64,000 nucleotides of DNA, taken from assembly GCA_029706075.1 (NCBI GenBank), contig JAINUG010000168.1, positions 62,001 to 126,000 of the forward strand. The letters run 5' to 3'. A model generated the notes under the pieces. The model saw nothing but the letters and a program-made list of their open reading frames with translations, was not told where the DNA came from and made no database searches. Shown piece after piece: positions 1 to 9,958 of the stretch. Made by a program: the position numbers and the translations under genes. Origin of the DNA: Aldrovandia affinis. Lineage: Eukaryota; Chordata; Actinopteri; Notacanthiformes; Halosauridae. Each line of letters starts with the position of its first letter. Within the stretch, counting starts at the first letter, position 1.

Positions 1-582
1 AAAAAGTCAAAAGTACTGCATGCTATACTGTACCTCAACAATGGTATGTGTACTATCCTGAATAAAATGCATACAAGAATATATACATTATCACATTATA
101 AGTTTGCTTACTTAGAGCCATTCAAAATCATTGCCTTTGAAATACAGTAGTCTGCGTGTATCCATTTATGTATGTTTTTTATGAATTTATGCAAGAATTC
201 ATCTTCTTGTGCAACAATTTGTGCATCTTTCAGACATTAAAAAATGTTTAAAATACTTAGATTTGTATAAATAAAATAACAAGAATGTAAGCAGCAAAGG
301 GCTAGAGACAGAAAAGCCAGTTGGAGCAAAACCTTTTTTATTACAGATACTATTTGTCACTGATATAGAGGTACTATAGCACAGAGTTTGTTGTATTCAT
401 CAATTGTGTTTACAATTACAATAACTTAAAAATAGATTTACACACACACATGTATATATACAATTGTTTTCTTATAATTATAAAGGGCAATGTAGTCAAT
501 CTGATTAAATTTCACTGATTTAGAATAGGGTGAAAATATACAGTACATTTCCTATTTCAGGGGAAAAAAATTACAGCAGCAA
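1..582. other. AT-rich DNA without recognised gene
   Basis: No coding signal or known repeat was seen. The stretch is AT-rich, with short CA/TA alternations near 438-462. Confidence 0.5.
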
Positions 583-1921
583 TTATGTACAGGGAGCTGC
601 ATGTTGTAGCTGCTGATCTTCAGCCTCAGGTGACAGGGAAGTCATTACTGACACGCTGGGCTGGGGTGGCTGCCTGCTCAGATAGGACAGAAATAGGGAG
701 AAAGTATGAAGCAGGTAATGAGAACACCTGGGTCCTGTCCTTGGTGGAGGCGGTCGCATTTTTCTTCTCTCCTCACTGTCTCTCGTCTCTTGTCTCACTG
801 TGTTCCTGGAGTTTCTGGAGTTTCTCTCTCTCTCTGTGTTTTTTCGAAACTAAATTCTAATAATGGAGTTAATAAGCTGGTCTCTCAATGCAATTGACAC
901 AATCTTTTCAACAAGGAAAACAGGCTCGGGGGAGCCTGTCTGTCCGGACGGGACTTTCGTCGGGGGATATGCCATGGACGCGTGGAACAGCTGGCGCGTG
1001 GTATGCCTGGCGGCTCTCTCCGTTGAGGACATCGAGGATTTATACTTATTCGGCTTCATGATAACAGGACATTTGCTCCTAGGATTGAGCATGGCACTGG
1101 TTTATCGGAAAATTGGAATGATGGCATCATCTCAAAACGCCCAAAAGGTGCCCGTCATATTAAACGAGATGGGTAGAGCGCTAGGTTCTCAGATGGTGGC
1201 GACTACTGAACTGAGTCGGAAATTGGATTACATCTTGCAGAAACTTAACATTCTACATAGCGATGTGCAAACATTGAAGACCTAACGATTTTCTCTGGGG
1301 AAGAATGAGGAGTAGCATGAAAGTTGCTGCCCTGCACTCTAACCCAAACATTCTAATCTGGCTCCCCTGCTATCGGTCTGGCAAGGCCGTGCGTCAAACC
1401 TCCCCTGAAAATTCTACAGACGGATGAGAAACTTTCCTACACCCCCATCTACCCAACCCAAACAACTCTGTTGATGACTTTCGGACGAGGCCGACCAAGG
1501 GCGTTTCCGTAGCAACCTGTTATCGTTGGAACATTCTGCGAAGTGCGCCTGTAATCTGTCTCACATCAGGAAGGATTTTACAGAATTACACACTCACGCA
1601 CACACGGACTTAATTCATGGACTAACTGATTCACACTCACACACGCACCTCATGCACATCAGCGATACCCCCGCCTCCGCACCCCCCACCTCTTTAATCT
1701 GTGTTCTTCCTGTGTATCAGAATGGCGCCAGCTTGTTCGGCGATTCGTTCTGTCACGGAAGTTTAACTCCCCCCCCCCTTTCCTCCTTTGATTGTAATGT
1801 CCCCGTTTTTATCTGTTATTGTGTTGTTGCTGTTTTTTATTTTATTGATGTAAAGCGCCCTGTGCACCCGTGCTGAGAAGGGCGCTATAGAAATAAAGTT
1901 TTACTTACTTACTTACTTACT
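583..1921 (+). mobile_element. Non-autonomous retroposon with L2-type 3' tail
   Basis: A pyrimidine-rich leader (about 755-845), one ORF (863-1285) and a long non-coding part end in a tail typical of L2-clade LINE templates. Near 1855-1890 a short stem (GCGCCC pairing with GGGCGC) closes a loop, followed by 'aataaag' and a (ttac)n repeat at about 1898-1920. No reverse transcriptase is present, so any mobility would depend on a LINE acting in trans. The left end is uncertain; it could lie anywhere between about 580 and 740. No clean target duplication was found. An ancient L2 relic with a chance ORF is the alternative. Confidence 0.55.
863..1285 (+). CDS. 140-aa putative membrane/coiled-coil protein carried by a retroposon
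   Basis: Uninterrupted frame of 140 codons beginning ATGG after 'ctaata'. I do not recognise a named family, although similar reading frames feel familiar from other fish repeats. Residues 1-55 are mixed, with three cysteines and a Trp-rich stretch. Residues about 60-82 (LYLFGFMITGHLLLGLSMAL) form a hydrophobic segment long enough to span a membrane, followed by basic residues. Residues about 95-140 are polar with regular Leu/Ile spacing and look like a coiled coil. The ORF sits in the 5' half of the L2-tailed element, where a LINE would carry its own protein. It has no reverse-transcriptase or endonuclease motif. Function is unknown; expression is not shown by the sequence. Confidence 0.5.
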   Translation: MELISWSLNAIDTIFSTRKTGSGEPVCPDGTFVGGYAMDAWNSWRVVCLAALSVEDIEDLYLFGFMITGHLLLGLSMALVYRKIGMMASSQNAQKVPVILNEMGRALGSQMVATTELSRKLDYILQKLNILHSDVQTLKT

Positions 1922-2142
1922 GACAGAGAGGTGGTAATGTTCTGGGACTTCACCCTCATTAATATGCAAGCAGAAAGGTATGATGTGTGAGTTTACAGGT
2001 TTAAGGAAATTGAATAATATGGTATGCATATTAACAATGTATTCAATTTTTTGGTGGTTTTTAAAATCGTTTTTACATTTTTCGCCTGGTTATGTGTTAT
2101 GTACAGGTCACTGCACAGGAAACACTAGTAAATTAAGGGTTA

Positions 2143-2351
2143 TGGGGGCTGTTATGGTGTGGGGTGCATTTTCCTGGCATGGTTTAGGTCCACTCAACCC
2201 TTTAGAGGGCAAGGCAAACACCAGTACCAAATACAAAGCTATTTTGAATGATCACCTCCATCTTATGGTGAAGCATTTCTATCCTGATGGGAGTGGTCTC
2301 TTCCAGAATGACAATGCCCCCATCCACAGGGCACAAGTGATCATTGAATGA
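2143..2351 (+). pseudogene. Tc1 transposase fragment
   Basis: The translation contains 'VMVWGAFSWHGLGPL' and 'FQNDNAPIHRA', the block around the second catalytic Asp (DNAP-H) of Tc1-type DDE transposases. The HTH region and first catalytic Asp are absent, and a stop follows at 2349. Remnants of the DLNP-E block may be seen after the Harbinger insertion ('ctcaacccagttgaacaca', 3876-3894), so the third catalytic region survives out of context. It is not functional. Confidence 0.75.
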
Positions 2352-2675
2352 TTTAATGTGCATTAAAGTTAAGTAAACCATAAGCCAGGGTTGTCCCAGT
2401 CACCAGGGGCCTCATTTATAAAAAGTTGCGTAGAAACCATCAACCATTTGATCTAAGATCATTTCTGTGATAAGTGCGTAAGTGTGATTCAGAGAAACTG
2501 AACGTACGCACAAAAAAACGTGCGTACGCCACTCCCCCACATGTTAAATCTCTCAATCACAAATGATCTTGAAATTGTGCGTAGCTGAATGGTTTTAGAT
2601 CTCCGCCTTGTAAACACCCCCTAATGAATATCATTAGCATATAAAAGAGCTCGAATCAAAACACAAATCCTCTAC

Positions 2676-2882
2676 TTGATAATGGCGAGCTGCAAGAAAA
2701 ATAATTTTAGCGAGGCCGAAATCGAGGTTCTGTTGGCGGAGGTGCAGATGCGTGCAGGGACGCTGTTTGGGAGCCTTTCCAGTGGCTTTACCAGTAAAAT
2801 CAAGTACGTGGCCTGGCAGTCTGTAGCCCAGGCTGTGAACTCGTTCCCTTATTGCGCGGTTGGTGATATCTTCGAGAAGTGA
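2676..2882 (+). pseudogene. Harbinger Myb/SANT-like DNA-binding protein, N-terminal fragment
   Basis: 68 codons starting at 2676 (or at the Met at 2682). The sequence 'NFSEAEIEVLLAEVQMRAG' with downstream 'KIKYVAWQSVAQAVNS' matches the Myb/SANT-like (NAIF1-type) domain of the second protein of Harbinger transposons, which in the family binds DNA and helps import the nuclease. The frame stops after about 65 residues, whereas full proteins are about 200 or more. It lies 270 bp inside the left terminal repeat. It is probably a 5' remnant of a once complete gene rather than a selected short protein. Confidence 0.65.
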
Positions 2883-3157
2883 CAATGCTGCCATTCTTCC
2901 TCTTGCAAACCACTGCATTATTGGACATTTTTAGCCTACAGATTGACCAAAATGTTTTACACGTGTGAAACCATAATATGTATATTAAATACATTTCCTT
3001 CAAGGATGTGTCAATTATGCTAATATGGGTAGTTTTGGAAAAACAATGTGTTTTTGTTTTGTTTTCCACAAGTAGCCTAGCTTATGTTGTTTTAATGTAT
3101 TAATGACTTTATTGTGCAAACCATTACATATAGCCTAATCAATGTGTTCAATCTGGT

Positions 3158-3186
3158 AATACTACTACTACTACTACTACTACTAC

Positions 3187-3222
<36 letters not shown>

Positions 3223-3229
3223 TGATGAG
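3158..3229. repeat. (ACT)n-(AAT)n-(ATG)n microsatellite
   Basis: About ten ACT units run into about a dozen AAT units and then three ATG units inside the Harbinger element. Confidence 0.95.
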
Positions 3230-3283
3230 GAAACAATTAGGCAGCAGACGACATGTTGGCGCTCTTAGATTTCAGAATACATT

Positions 3284-3712
3284 TTACATTACATTGACAT
3301 TTTAAGCATTTAGCAGATGCTCTTATCCAGAGCGACTTACAATATGTACAATAATAAATGGTAGGAACAATCATAGTACGCGCAAGAGATCAGTGCAGTA
3401 ATACAGTGATAGACATCATTGCAGGCAGCTGCGTACCATACCTGTAACACTGGGAAGGAAAAGGTTAGTAAATGTATGGAGTAAGCAGGGGTATATAGTG
3501 TTGAGCAAGTAGGCAGTGGTGATGACAATTAGCTAGATGTACAGAATTCAGTGGTAGTGGAGTCTGGAAAGGTGGGTTTTGAGTCTCTTGCGTAAGATCG
3601 CAAGTGATTCCGCGGTCCTGACCGATTGCGGAAGGTCGTTCCACCAGCGAGGGGTCAGGACAGAGAAGAGACGAGACCTCGAATACCTGCAGTACTCCAA
3701 GATTGCCACAAG
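3284..3712 (-). mobile_element. L2 LINE, 3' end fragment
   Basis: Begins (plus strand) with the L2 tail module 'gcatttagcagatgctctta' and continues through the 3' UTR into reversed reading frame. On the minus strand this gives 'RWWNDLPQSVRTAESL', the C-terminus of the L2 reverse transcriptase seen also at 23204-23659. It is 5'-truncated. Confidence 0.75.
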
Positions 3713-4042
3713 GAAACGTGCGTACGCCAAGTTGAAACCTGACGTGGAGCTGGGTACTTTTCCACGTCAAAGACCGTTTTTATAAATAAATCTGAACTTT
3801 GGCGTGGATTTGAGCGTACGCACGTTCTAAGATCAAATCTGTGCGTAAGCATGGTTTATAAATGAGGCCCCAGATCTCAACCCAGTTGAACACATATGTC
3901 TGAGACAGTCGCATCCCTCCAACAGAGTTCCAGACACTTGTAGAATCTATGCCATGGTGTATTGAAGCTCTTCTTGCAGCTCATGGTGGTTCATTAATGC
4001 CCTATTAAGACACTTTATATTGGTGTTTCCTTTATTTTAACA

Positions 4043-4365
4043 GCTATCTCTATATATGTATGTGTGTGATTGTGTATGGTGTGTATATATTTAAGTTTGT
4101 TGCAATCTTTGGTCTATCCATACATACATAATATGCTTAAATTAAACATTCAGAATAACATAGCAAATGTCATTTAGAATATGTACTAAAGTCTAAAGTG
4201 TACAGATGAAAATTGAATCTTGGTGCGACCAAACACCTCAAGCCATATTGAAACATTGACTGAAGTTCTTCCAAAAAGCCTGCCCACAACACAATTTGCA
4301 TTCTAACCACATTAATAGTCTACAACACACACATGTATGTGGTATAGCCCAAATACATGGCCCAT
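4043..4365. other. No feature recognised
   Basis: AT-rich sequence with TG/TA-rich patches. No coding or repeat signal seen. Confidence 0.4.
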
Positions 4366-4745
4366 GTTTGGGGGGGGGATTTGGTTTGTTACAGCAGCAA
4401 TGATACAGGAGAAAAAACACACAAGACATACAGGACATAATATATGCCATTTAGCAGACGCTTTTATCCAAAGCGACAGTAGTGAATGCATACATTTTTC
4501 AGTATATGTGGTCCCAGTGGGAATTGAACCCACAACCTAAGCGTTGCCAACGCCATGCTCTACCCACTGAGCCACACAGAACCACAGACATCACAGTATA
4601 CTGAATAATAAATACAAGATAAATATATATTTTTAAAACAGAGCAAACACCTAGCAGCTATACAGACATACAGAACATCATAGTATATTGAATAAAGAAT
4701 AAGAATAAAAAATTAAAAAAACCTAGCAGCGATCATACTGGAGGT
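4366..4745 (-). mobile_element. LINE 3' UTR (same family as 15945-16154), antisense, with SINE inside
   Basis: 4366-4437 is the reverse complement of the tail at about 16030-16110 (G-run, 'tttggtttgttacagcagca'). 4590-4690 is the reverse complement of about 15950-16030 ('acctagcagctatacagaca'). A SINE (4438-4585) separates the halves. A second partial copy of 'acctagcagc' at about 4722 suggests a small internal duplication. The element is non-coding. Confidence 0.65.
4438..4585 (-). mobile_element. tRNA-derived SINE with L2-type tail
   Basis: Read on the minus strand, the tRNA-like head has an A box (TGGCTCAGTGGGTAGAGC) and B box (GGTTCAATTCC), followed by a short body and the tail module 'cgctttggataaaagcgtct'. 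The same SINE is at 43852-44010. It is not a functional tRNA gene: the head joins directly to the SINE body and is in a repeated element. Confidence 0.8.
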
Positions 4746-5573
4746 AGTGCAAGTCCACCAGATACACAGCGCATACCAGTGTACTGAAGTACTAAGAAAA
4801 AAAATATTCAGATCAAGTAGCAATCGGGGCAACAGTGAGATGTGCAAAGAATGTAGGGTAGGTACAGCAGTTAGGTAGCAAACAACCAACTAGATAACAT
4901 TAACGTTAAGTTCTGACTGACTGGACACATTTGCTATCGTTAGTTGTTTATTATTAGCTATCACATCTTTGAGATTCAAACGTTATGTGCCATTTGACCA
5001 AACGATTCAACGACCTGACCTTACAATTATTTGATTGGTCCTCAATACTTATTTCTGGGACGGTAAATCACGTTATTACATTGAGGCTTTCTAAATAGTT
5101 TATGCTTATTGTCTGCCATGGCAATACAAAAATGAAAATACTTTTTTTTAGCTGCTGTACTTTTAGCAGCTTCTTAAAATATCTGTCGTTGAGTTATCCA
5201 CAAGTGTAGGAACTATGGACACACACAGTAATATAATGATATTGAAGCGTTTGTAACACAAATGCAAACTTACGTTTCGTTTTTAGTACAGCGAAAGCCG
5301 AAGCTGCTTTAGTCTCTCCTTTTACTGGGAACGCTGAATAACACATAGAATCGCAGCTCTTCTACGTCATCACTAATCGCAATCTTAAAGGGAACGCAGG
5401 CTGCGGTCTAACTGTGAGCAGGTAACAGCGGTTTGGTGAATTATGTCTTTGTGTGCCTAATCGCCACAATACAATATAAATCCGATCATGTATACCAAGC
5501 ATTTTTAGCCAATTTACGTCTGTAAACACTTATTGGAACTAGGGTTATTCAAGCACCACACAACCACGCATAC
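4746..5573. other. Unassigned sequence
   Basis: No repeat or coding exon recognised apart from the candidate promoter/exon listed at 5280-5410. Confidence 0.4.
5280..5410 (-). promoter_or_regulatory. Candidate minus-strand promoter/first exon
   Basis: A locally CpG-richer patch contains 'tacgtca' (CRE-like) at about 5363-5369. Read on the minus strand it ends in 'cgaaac|gtaagt' (donor at about 5279-5274), a strong splice-donor match. No coding exon is visible to the left within the window, so this remains a guess. Confidence 0.2.
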
Positions 5574-5781
5574 TGTGGTGAACACAATCGGGGAACGAAT
5601 TCGCCCCGGAACTATGGGTGGGGGTTGTGGGGTAGGGGGGATTATTTAAGCGTAGCTCAGGGAAGTTGTAGTTGTTGTTGTTACTGAACGAAATGTTTGT
5701 ACCTGTTGGTTGTGGGATTTTCTTTTGATTAAAAAAGATTAATCGCGAAGCTGCCTCTGTCCTCCGTCCTCCGGCACTACA
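5574..5781 (+). repeat. 5' LTR of G1
   Basis: TGTGGTGAACAC at the start, CACTACA at the end. It contains an 'atttaag' TATA-like site near 5644 and 'gattaaaaaagattaa' near 5727-5742. Confidence 0.95.
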
Positions 5782-5782
5782 C

Positions 5783-5800
5783 TGGTGACCCCGACATCGG
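5783..5800 (+). other. Primer binding site of G1
   Basis: TGGTGACCCCGACATCGG starts one base after the LTR. The leading TGG fits a tRNA CCA end. The tRNA species was not assigned. Confidence 0.75.
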
Positions 5801-5852
5801 TTTTTGTTAAAATAAGTGTACGAAGACCGCGCCGACGCAAAGTTAATTAACT

Positions 5853-6564
5853 ATGGCTACGAACGCCGTTGCAATTAAACTGCCGGAGTTTTGGGAATCC
5901 TCAGCTGCAGCATGGTTCTCGACGGTGGAGGCACAGTTCAAATCCGTAAAATCACCGACTGACAAAACACGGTACTACTACGTCGTGGCAGCACTGGGAA
6001 GTTCCGTGGCATCCAGACTGGTAGGCCTCCTCACAGACCCCCCAGAGGAAGATAAATATGCGACTCTCAAGGCTCTGCTGCTTAAGACTTTTGAGCTATC
6101 TACAGCTGAGAGAGCTCGTCGGCTGTTTGCTATCCAGGGACTGGGGGACAGCAAACCATCTGTGCTTATGGAGAAGATGTTGAACCTACTGGGTAGGGAG
6201 AAACCTTGTTTTCTTTTTTATGGAACTATTCCTGTGCAACATGCCAACCCGAGTCCAGGTAGCACTGGCCAACACCACCATCACAGAGCCCCGCGCCCTT
6301 GCTGAAGAGGCGGACCGGTTCTTCCTGGCCACTCAGCGCCCATCTCCAGACCTGCTCGCTCCCACCATCAGCGCCCCACCGCCAGTCTATCGCACAGCGG
6401 CCAGGGACAATTACATGCCCCTGACCAGCGTGGAGCAACGGCGGGTCTCTGCTTTTACCACTCCAGGTACGGCACCAAAGCTAAACAGTGCCGTTCCCCT
6501 GCAACTTCAATCCAGCGGGAAACGGGAAGGCCGGGCGCTCGGTAGTGGCCCTGAGCGCTGGTGA
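5853..6564 (+). pseudogene. G1 gag, frameshifted
   Basis: Starts at ATG 5853. The first 115 residues (MATNAVAIKLPEFWESS...) match the capsid-like N-terminus of gypsy Gag of the Mag/SURL-like type (PEFW, AWF-VEAQF motifs). The frame is lost at about 6203-6222, a T-rich run, and the rest of the capsid ('NMPTRVQVALAN', 'EEADRFF') continues in another frame from 6220. A second loss at about 6480-6530 separates a His/Cys-rich tail from protease. In the family Gag forms the particle that packages the element RNA. It is not functional as read. Confidence 0.85.
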
Positions 6565-9500
6565 CTCTAGCAGGCTGCTTTTTATCCGTGACACCATCTC
6601 CAACCGCAGGTTCCTCTGTGATACAGGCGCGCAGAGGAGCGTCATTCCCGCTTCGGAGATGGACATCATGAGCGGGAGCACGGGCCGCAGTTAGCAACCG
6701 CCGACGGCAGCCCAATCCACTCCTACGGCGTGCGGTCAGTGGAGTTGTGTTTCGGGGTCAACGGTTCATTTGGGACTTTGTGGTTGCATCTATCGCTTTC
6801 CCCCTCCTTGGCGCAGACTTTCTATGCGCTCATGGACTGTTAGTTGACATGAAGAACAACTGCCTGGTTGGCTGCACAGACTTTCACCTCCTTCGCATGC
6901 ACCAGCGGGAGGCCGTCTACAGCGGGCTGTCTAGCTTGCTTTCGGAGGAGGACCAATACCTTCGCCTGCTGGCCGAATTCCCGGACCTCACCCAGCCCAC
7001 CTTCTCTGCGCCCACCGTCAAACACGGAGTCGAGCACCACATCGACACCAAGGGGCCCCGGTCTACGCCAGAGCCAGGCGCCTCGACCCCGCCAAGCTGG
7101 CCGTCGCTAAAGCGGAGTTCGCGCACATGGAGCAGGTGGGCATCATCCGTCGCTCGGACAGCCCCTGGGCGTCCCCCCTCCACATCGTTGCCAAGCCTGG
7201 TGGCGGGTGGCGTCCATGCGGGGACTACCGCCGCCTCAACGATGCGACCACGCCCGACCGCTACCCAGTCCCACACATCCAGGACTTTTCAGCACATCTG
7301 TCGGGTAAGCGGGTCTTCTCTAAAGTGGACCTGGTGCGCGGATACCATCAGGTGCCCGTGCATCCCCGGACGTTCCCAGACGGCAGTTATTACACCCTTT
7401 GGACTGTTCGAGTTTCTAAGGATGCCGTTTGGACTTAAAAACTCTGCACAGTCTTTTCAGCGACTGATGGACTCTGTTCTTCGGGTCCTCCCCTTTGTCT
7501 ACGTCTACCTAGATGACATTCTCATCGCCAGCGCCACCGAGGAGGAGCACCTGTCCCACCTCCGGGCCCTCTTCCGCGGCTCAGCCAGCACGGCCTGATT
7601 GTCAACCCGGCTAAATGTCTGTTCGGGCGGGGCACCATCGAATTCCTTGGACACCGCGTCACGTGTGAGGGGCTGTCCCCTCCCGGCCCAAGGTGGAAGC
7701 GGTTGCTGCCTTCCCACGCCCTCTCACAGCCCGGTCGCTGAGGGAGTTCATTGGGATGGTGACCTTCTATCATCGCTTCATTCCCCGGGCCGCCCACACC
7801 CTGCGGCCGCTGTACGAGGCCCTCAAGGGCAAGAGCCCTAACCAGGCCATTGAATGGACAGCGGAGCGGGAGGGGGCCTTTAAAGACACCAAGGCTGCGC
7901 TGGCCCAGGCAGCCATGTTGGCCCACCCTCGCATACGGCGCCCATCGCCATCACCACTGACGCTTCCGACTACGCCGTGGGTGCGGTGTACGAGCAATGG
8001 GTGGGCGGGGCCTGGCAGCCCTCGCCTTCTTCAGCCGCCAACTGTCACCCAGTGAGCGTAAGTACAGCACCTTTGACAGGAGCTCCTTGGACTATGGCTC
8101 GCCATCAGACACTTCCGGTTTTTACTGGAGGGCCGTGAGTTCACTGCCTATGTGGACCATAAGCCCCTCACGTTCGCTATGTCCAAAGTGGCAGAACCGT
8201 GGTCCGCCCGCCAGCAGCGGCAGTTCTCTTTTATCTCGGAGTTCACCACGGACATCCAGCACGTGGCTGGTAAGTCCAACCTGGTTGCGGACTGCCTCTC
8301 CAGAGCGGTGGTGGGCGGTCCAGCTGGGCTTGGACTACTCTCACATGGCCACGGACCAGGCCTCTGACCCCACGGTGCAGACCCTCAAAACAATGGACAC
8401 AGGGCTACGCCTGGAGGAGGTAGCCTTTGGCGACACCGGGGCCACTCTCCTGTGTGATATTTCCACGGGTCAACCTCGGCCGGTGGTCCCTGTCAGCTGG
8501 AGGCGCCCGTGTTTGAGGCGGTGCATGGTCTGTCGCATCCAGGCAGGAAGCCGTCTGTGCGGCTAGTGGCGGCGAAGTTTGTGTGGCACGGACTCAGGAA
8601 GGATGTGAGCGTGGGTCGACACATGCACGGCCTGCCAGCGCCAAGGTGCACCGCCATATTAAAGCCCCTCTGGAGCGTTTCTCCGTTCCAGCGGAGGTTC
8701 GACCACGTGAACGTCGACCTGGTGGGTCCCCTGCCTCCATCCCACGGCTACACCTACCTCTTCACCATGGTGGACAGGACGACCCGCTGGCCGGAGGCAG
8801 TCCCCTCTCCTCAACGGCGTCCGCGGACCTGGCCCGGGCATTCATCGGGGCGTGGGTCGTCCGGTTCGGCACTCCGTCTGACCTCTCCTCTGACCGCGGC
8901 CCGCAGTTCACTTCGGAGCTGTGGAGTGCTGTGGCGGAGGGCTTGGGGGTTAAACTCCACCGTACCACCGCCTACCACCCTCAGGCCAACGGACTGTGTG
9001 AACGTTTTCATCGGTCCATGAAAGCCGCCCTCCGAGCCAGCCTGAAGGACGGCAACTGGCTTGACAAACTCCCGTGGGTCATGCTTGGACTCCGGACGGC
9101 CCCCAAGGAAGACCTCCAGTCCTCCTCGGCGGAGCTGGTCTACGGGCAGCCACTGCGGGTTCCCGGTGAGTTCATGCCCAACACGACGGACCCCTGGTCT
9201 GCTGCTGTGCAGCGTGCCTCCCTGCTGGACAGCGCCAGGGTCTTTGCCCCAGTCCCCACGACTCAGCACGGCGTCCCTACGTCCCAGGTGCCCCCAGGCT
9301 TGCGATCGGCGGGTTATGTGTTCATCCGCCACAGCCGCGCACCGTGGCCCACTGCAGCCCCGTACGACCGGCCCGTTTCGGGTCCTGGAGCACGGGCCCA
9401 AGCACCTGGTGGTGGACATCGGCGGTAGGCCTGAGCATGTTTCAGTGGACCGCGTTAAACTGGCACACCTGGACGTGACCCAGCCAGTGGACTTGGCCAT

Positions 9501-9729
9501 ACCCCCTCGCCGGGGCCGCCCCCCGGGCCAGCCTGCACCCCCCGCTGAGGTGCCTTTGACCTCGGCCGCACCGTCTCCTCCCATTACCCCCCCTGTCACT
9601 GTTGCCCCCCGCCCCGCCCAGCTGGAGGTCGGTACTACCCCGGCGTTCCCCCCTGCCCCGCCTCCTATGGTCAGGAGTCGTTTCGGACGGCTCGTCCGCC
9701 CTTATCGCCATGCTGACTTTGTGTATTAA
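6565..9729 (+). pseudogene. G1 pol (protease, RT, RNase H, integrase), many frameshifts
   Basis: Protease active site 'LCDTGAQRSVI' lies at about 6610-6645. RT blocks run from about 7100, with YLDD at 7506-7517. RNase H is seen at about 7950-8300 ('DHKPLTFAMSK', 'NLVADCLSR'). Integrase follows: an 'HGLSHPG' zinc-finger remnant at about 8520, the DDE core with 'SSDRGPQFTS' and 'HPQANGLCERFHRS' at about 8885-9020, and a Pro-rich C-terminus ending TAA at 9727-9729. Each domain is well conserved at residue level, but they sit in different frames. Breaks lie near 6690, 7100, 7380, 7600-7690, 7945, 8090, 8340, 8510, 8800 and 9370. No chromodomain was seen. Confidence 0.85.
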
Positions 9730-9734
9730 AGCGA

Positions 9735-9750
9735 ATTCTGGGGGGGCTCA
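9735..9750 (+). other. Polypurine tract of G1
   Basis: G-rich 'tctgggggggctca' immediately upstream of the 3' LTR, the usual position for plus-strand priming. Confidence 0.65.
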
Positions 9751-9958
9751 TGTGGTGAACACAATCGGGGAACGAATTCGCCCCGGAACTATGGGTGGGG
9801 GTTGTGGGGTAGGGGGGATTATTTAAGCGTAGCTCAGGGAAGTTGTAGTTGTTGTTGTTACTGAACGAAATGTTTGTACCTGTTGGTTGTGGGATTTTCT
9901 TTTGATTAAAAAAGATTAATCGCGAAGCTGCCTCTGTCCTCCGTCCTCCGGCACTACA
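9751..9958 (+). repeat. 3' LTR of G1
   Basis: Same 208 bases as the 5' LTR; I read no difference. Confidence 0.95.

Larger units (their letters stand above)
2407..3870. mobile_element. PIF/Harbinger-type DNA transposon, non-autonomous
   Basis: Perfect 16-bp terminal inverted repeats: 'gggcctcatttataaa' at 2407 and its complement ending at 3870. Both ends are flanked by CAG (2404-2406 and 3871-3873), a 3-bp duplication as expected for the superfamily. A second motif rich in 'gtgcgtacg' is found near both ends (about 2510-2530 and 3715-3845). It inserted into the Tc1 relic 2104-4042. It keeps only the start of the accessory Myb-like gene. No Harbinger DDE nuclease is present. An L2 fragment (3284-3712) and a microsatellite lie inside. 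Confidence 0.85.
2104..4042 (+). mobile_element. Tc1-like transposon relic (family A), split by a Harbinger insertion
   Basis: Left end begins 'caggtcactgcacaggaaac', a diverged match to the cleaner end at 43424. The transposase-like body (about 2137-2403) resumes after the inserted element at 3874 and runs to 'ggtgtttcctttatttta' near 4036. The same family occurs in reverse at 43424-44017, and side-by-side reading shows the two bodies align. The 5' half of the transposase is missing, so this is a deletion derivative. Confidence 0.7.
5574..9958 (+). mobile_element. Ty3/gypsy LTR retrotransposon (element G1)
   Basis: Two 208-bp LTRs (5574-5781 and 9751-9958) begin TG, end CA and appear identical base for base. 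They are flanked by ATAC on both sides (5570-5573, 9959-9962). Order inside is primer site, gag, protease, RT, RNase H, integrase, polypurine tract, which is gypsy order. There is no env. The coding region is broken by about ten frame changes despite the identical LTRs (see findings). The Gag has no classical CCHC knuckle. Confidence 0.95.

Noticed and set aside
1526-1876. 116-codon ORF as a second gene of the L2-tailed element
   Set aside because: It is low-complexity (His/Thr-rich from CACA repeats), runs through the 3' UTR and hairpin, and has no family resemblance.
4505-4580. tRNA gene on the minus strand (A and B boxes present)
   Set aside because: It is the head of a SINE: the same head, body and L2 tail recur at 43852-44010, and there is no proper acceptor stem end.
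8811-9599. 262-codon minus-strand ORF
   Set aside because: Antisense shadow of G1 integrase in GC-rich sequence.
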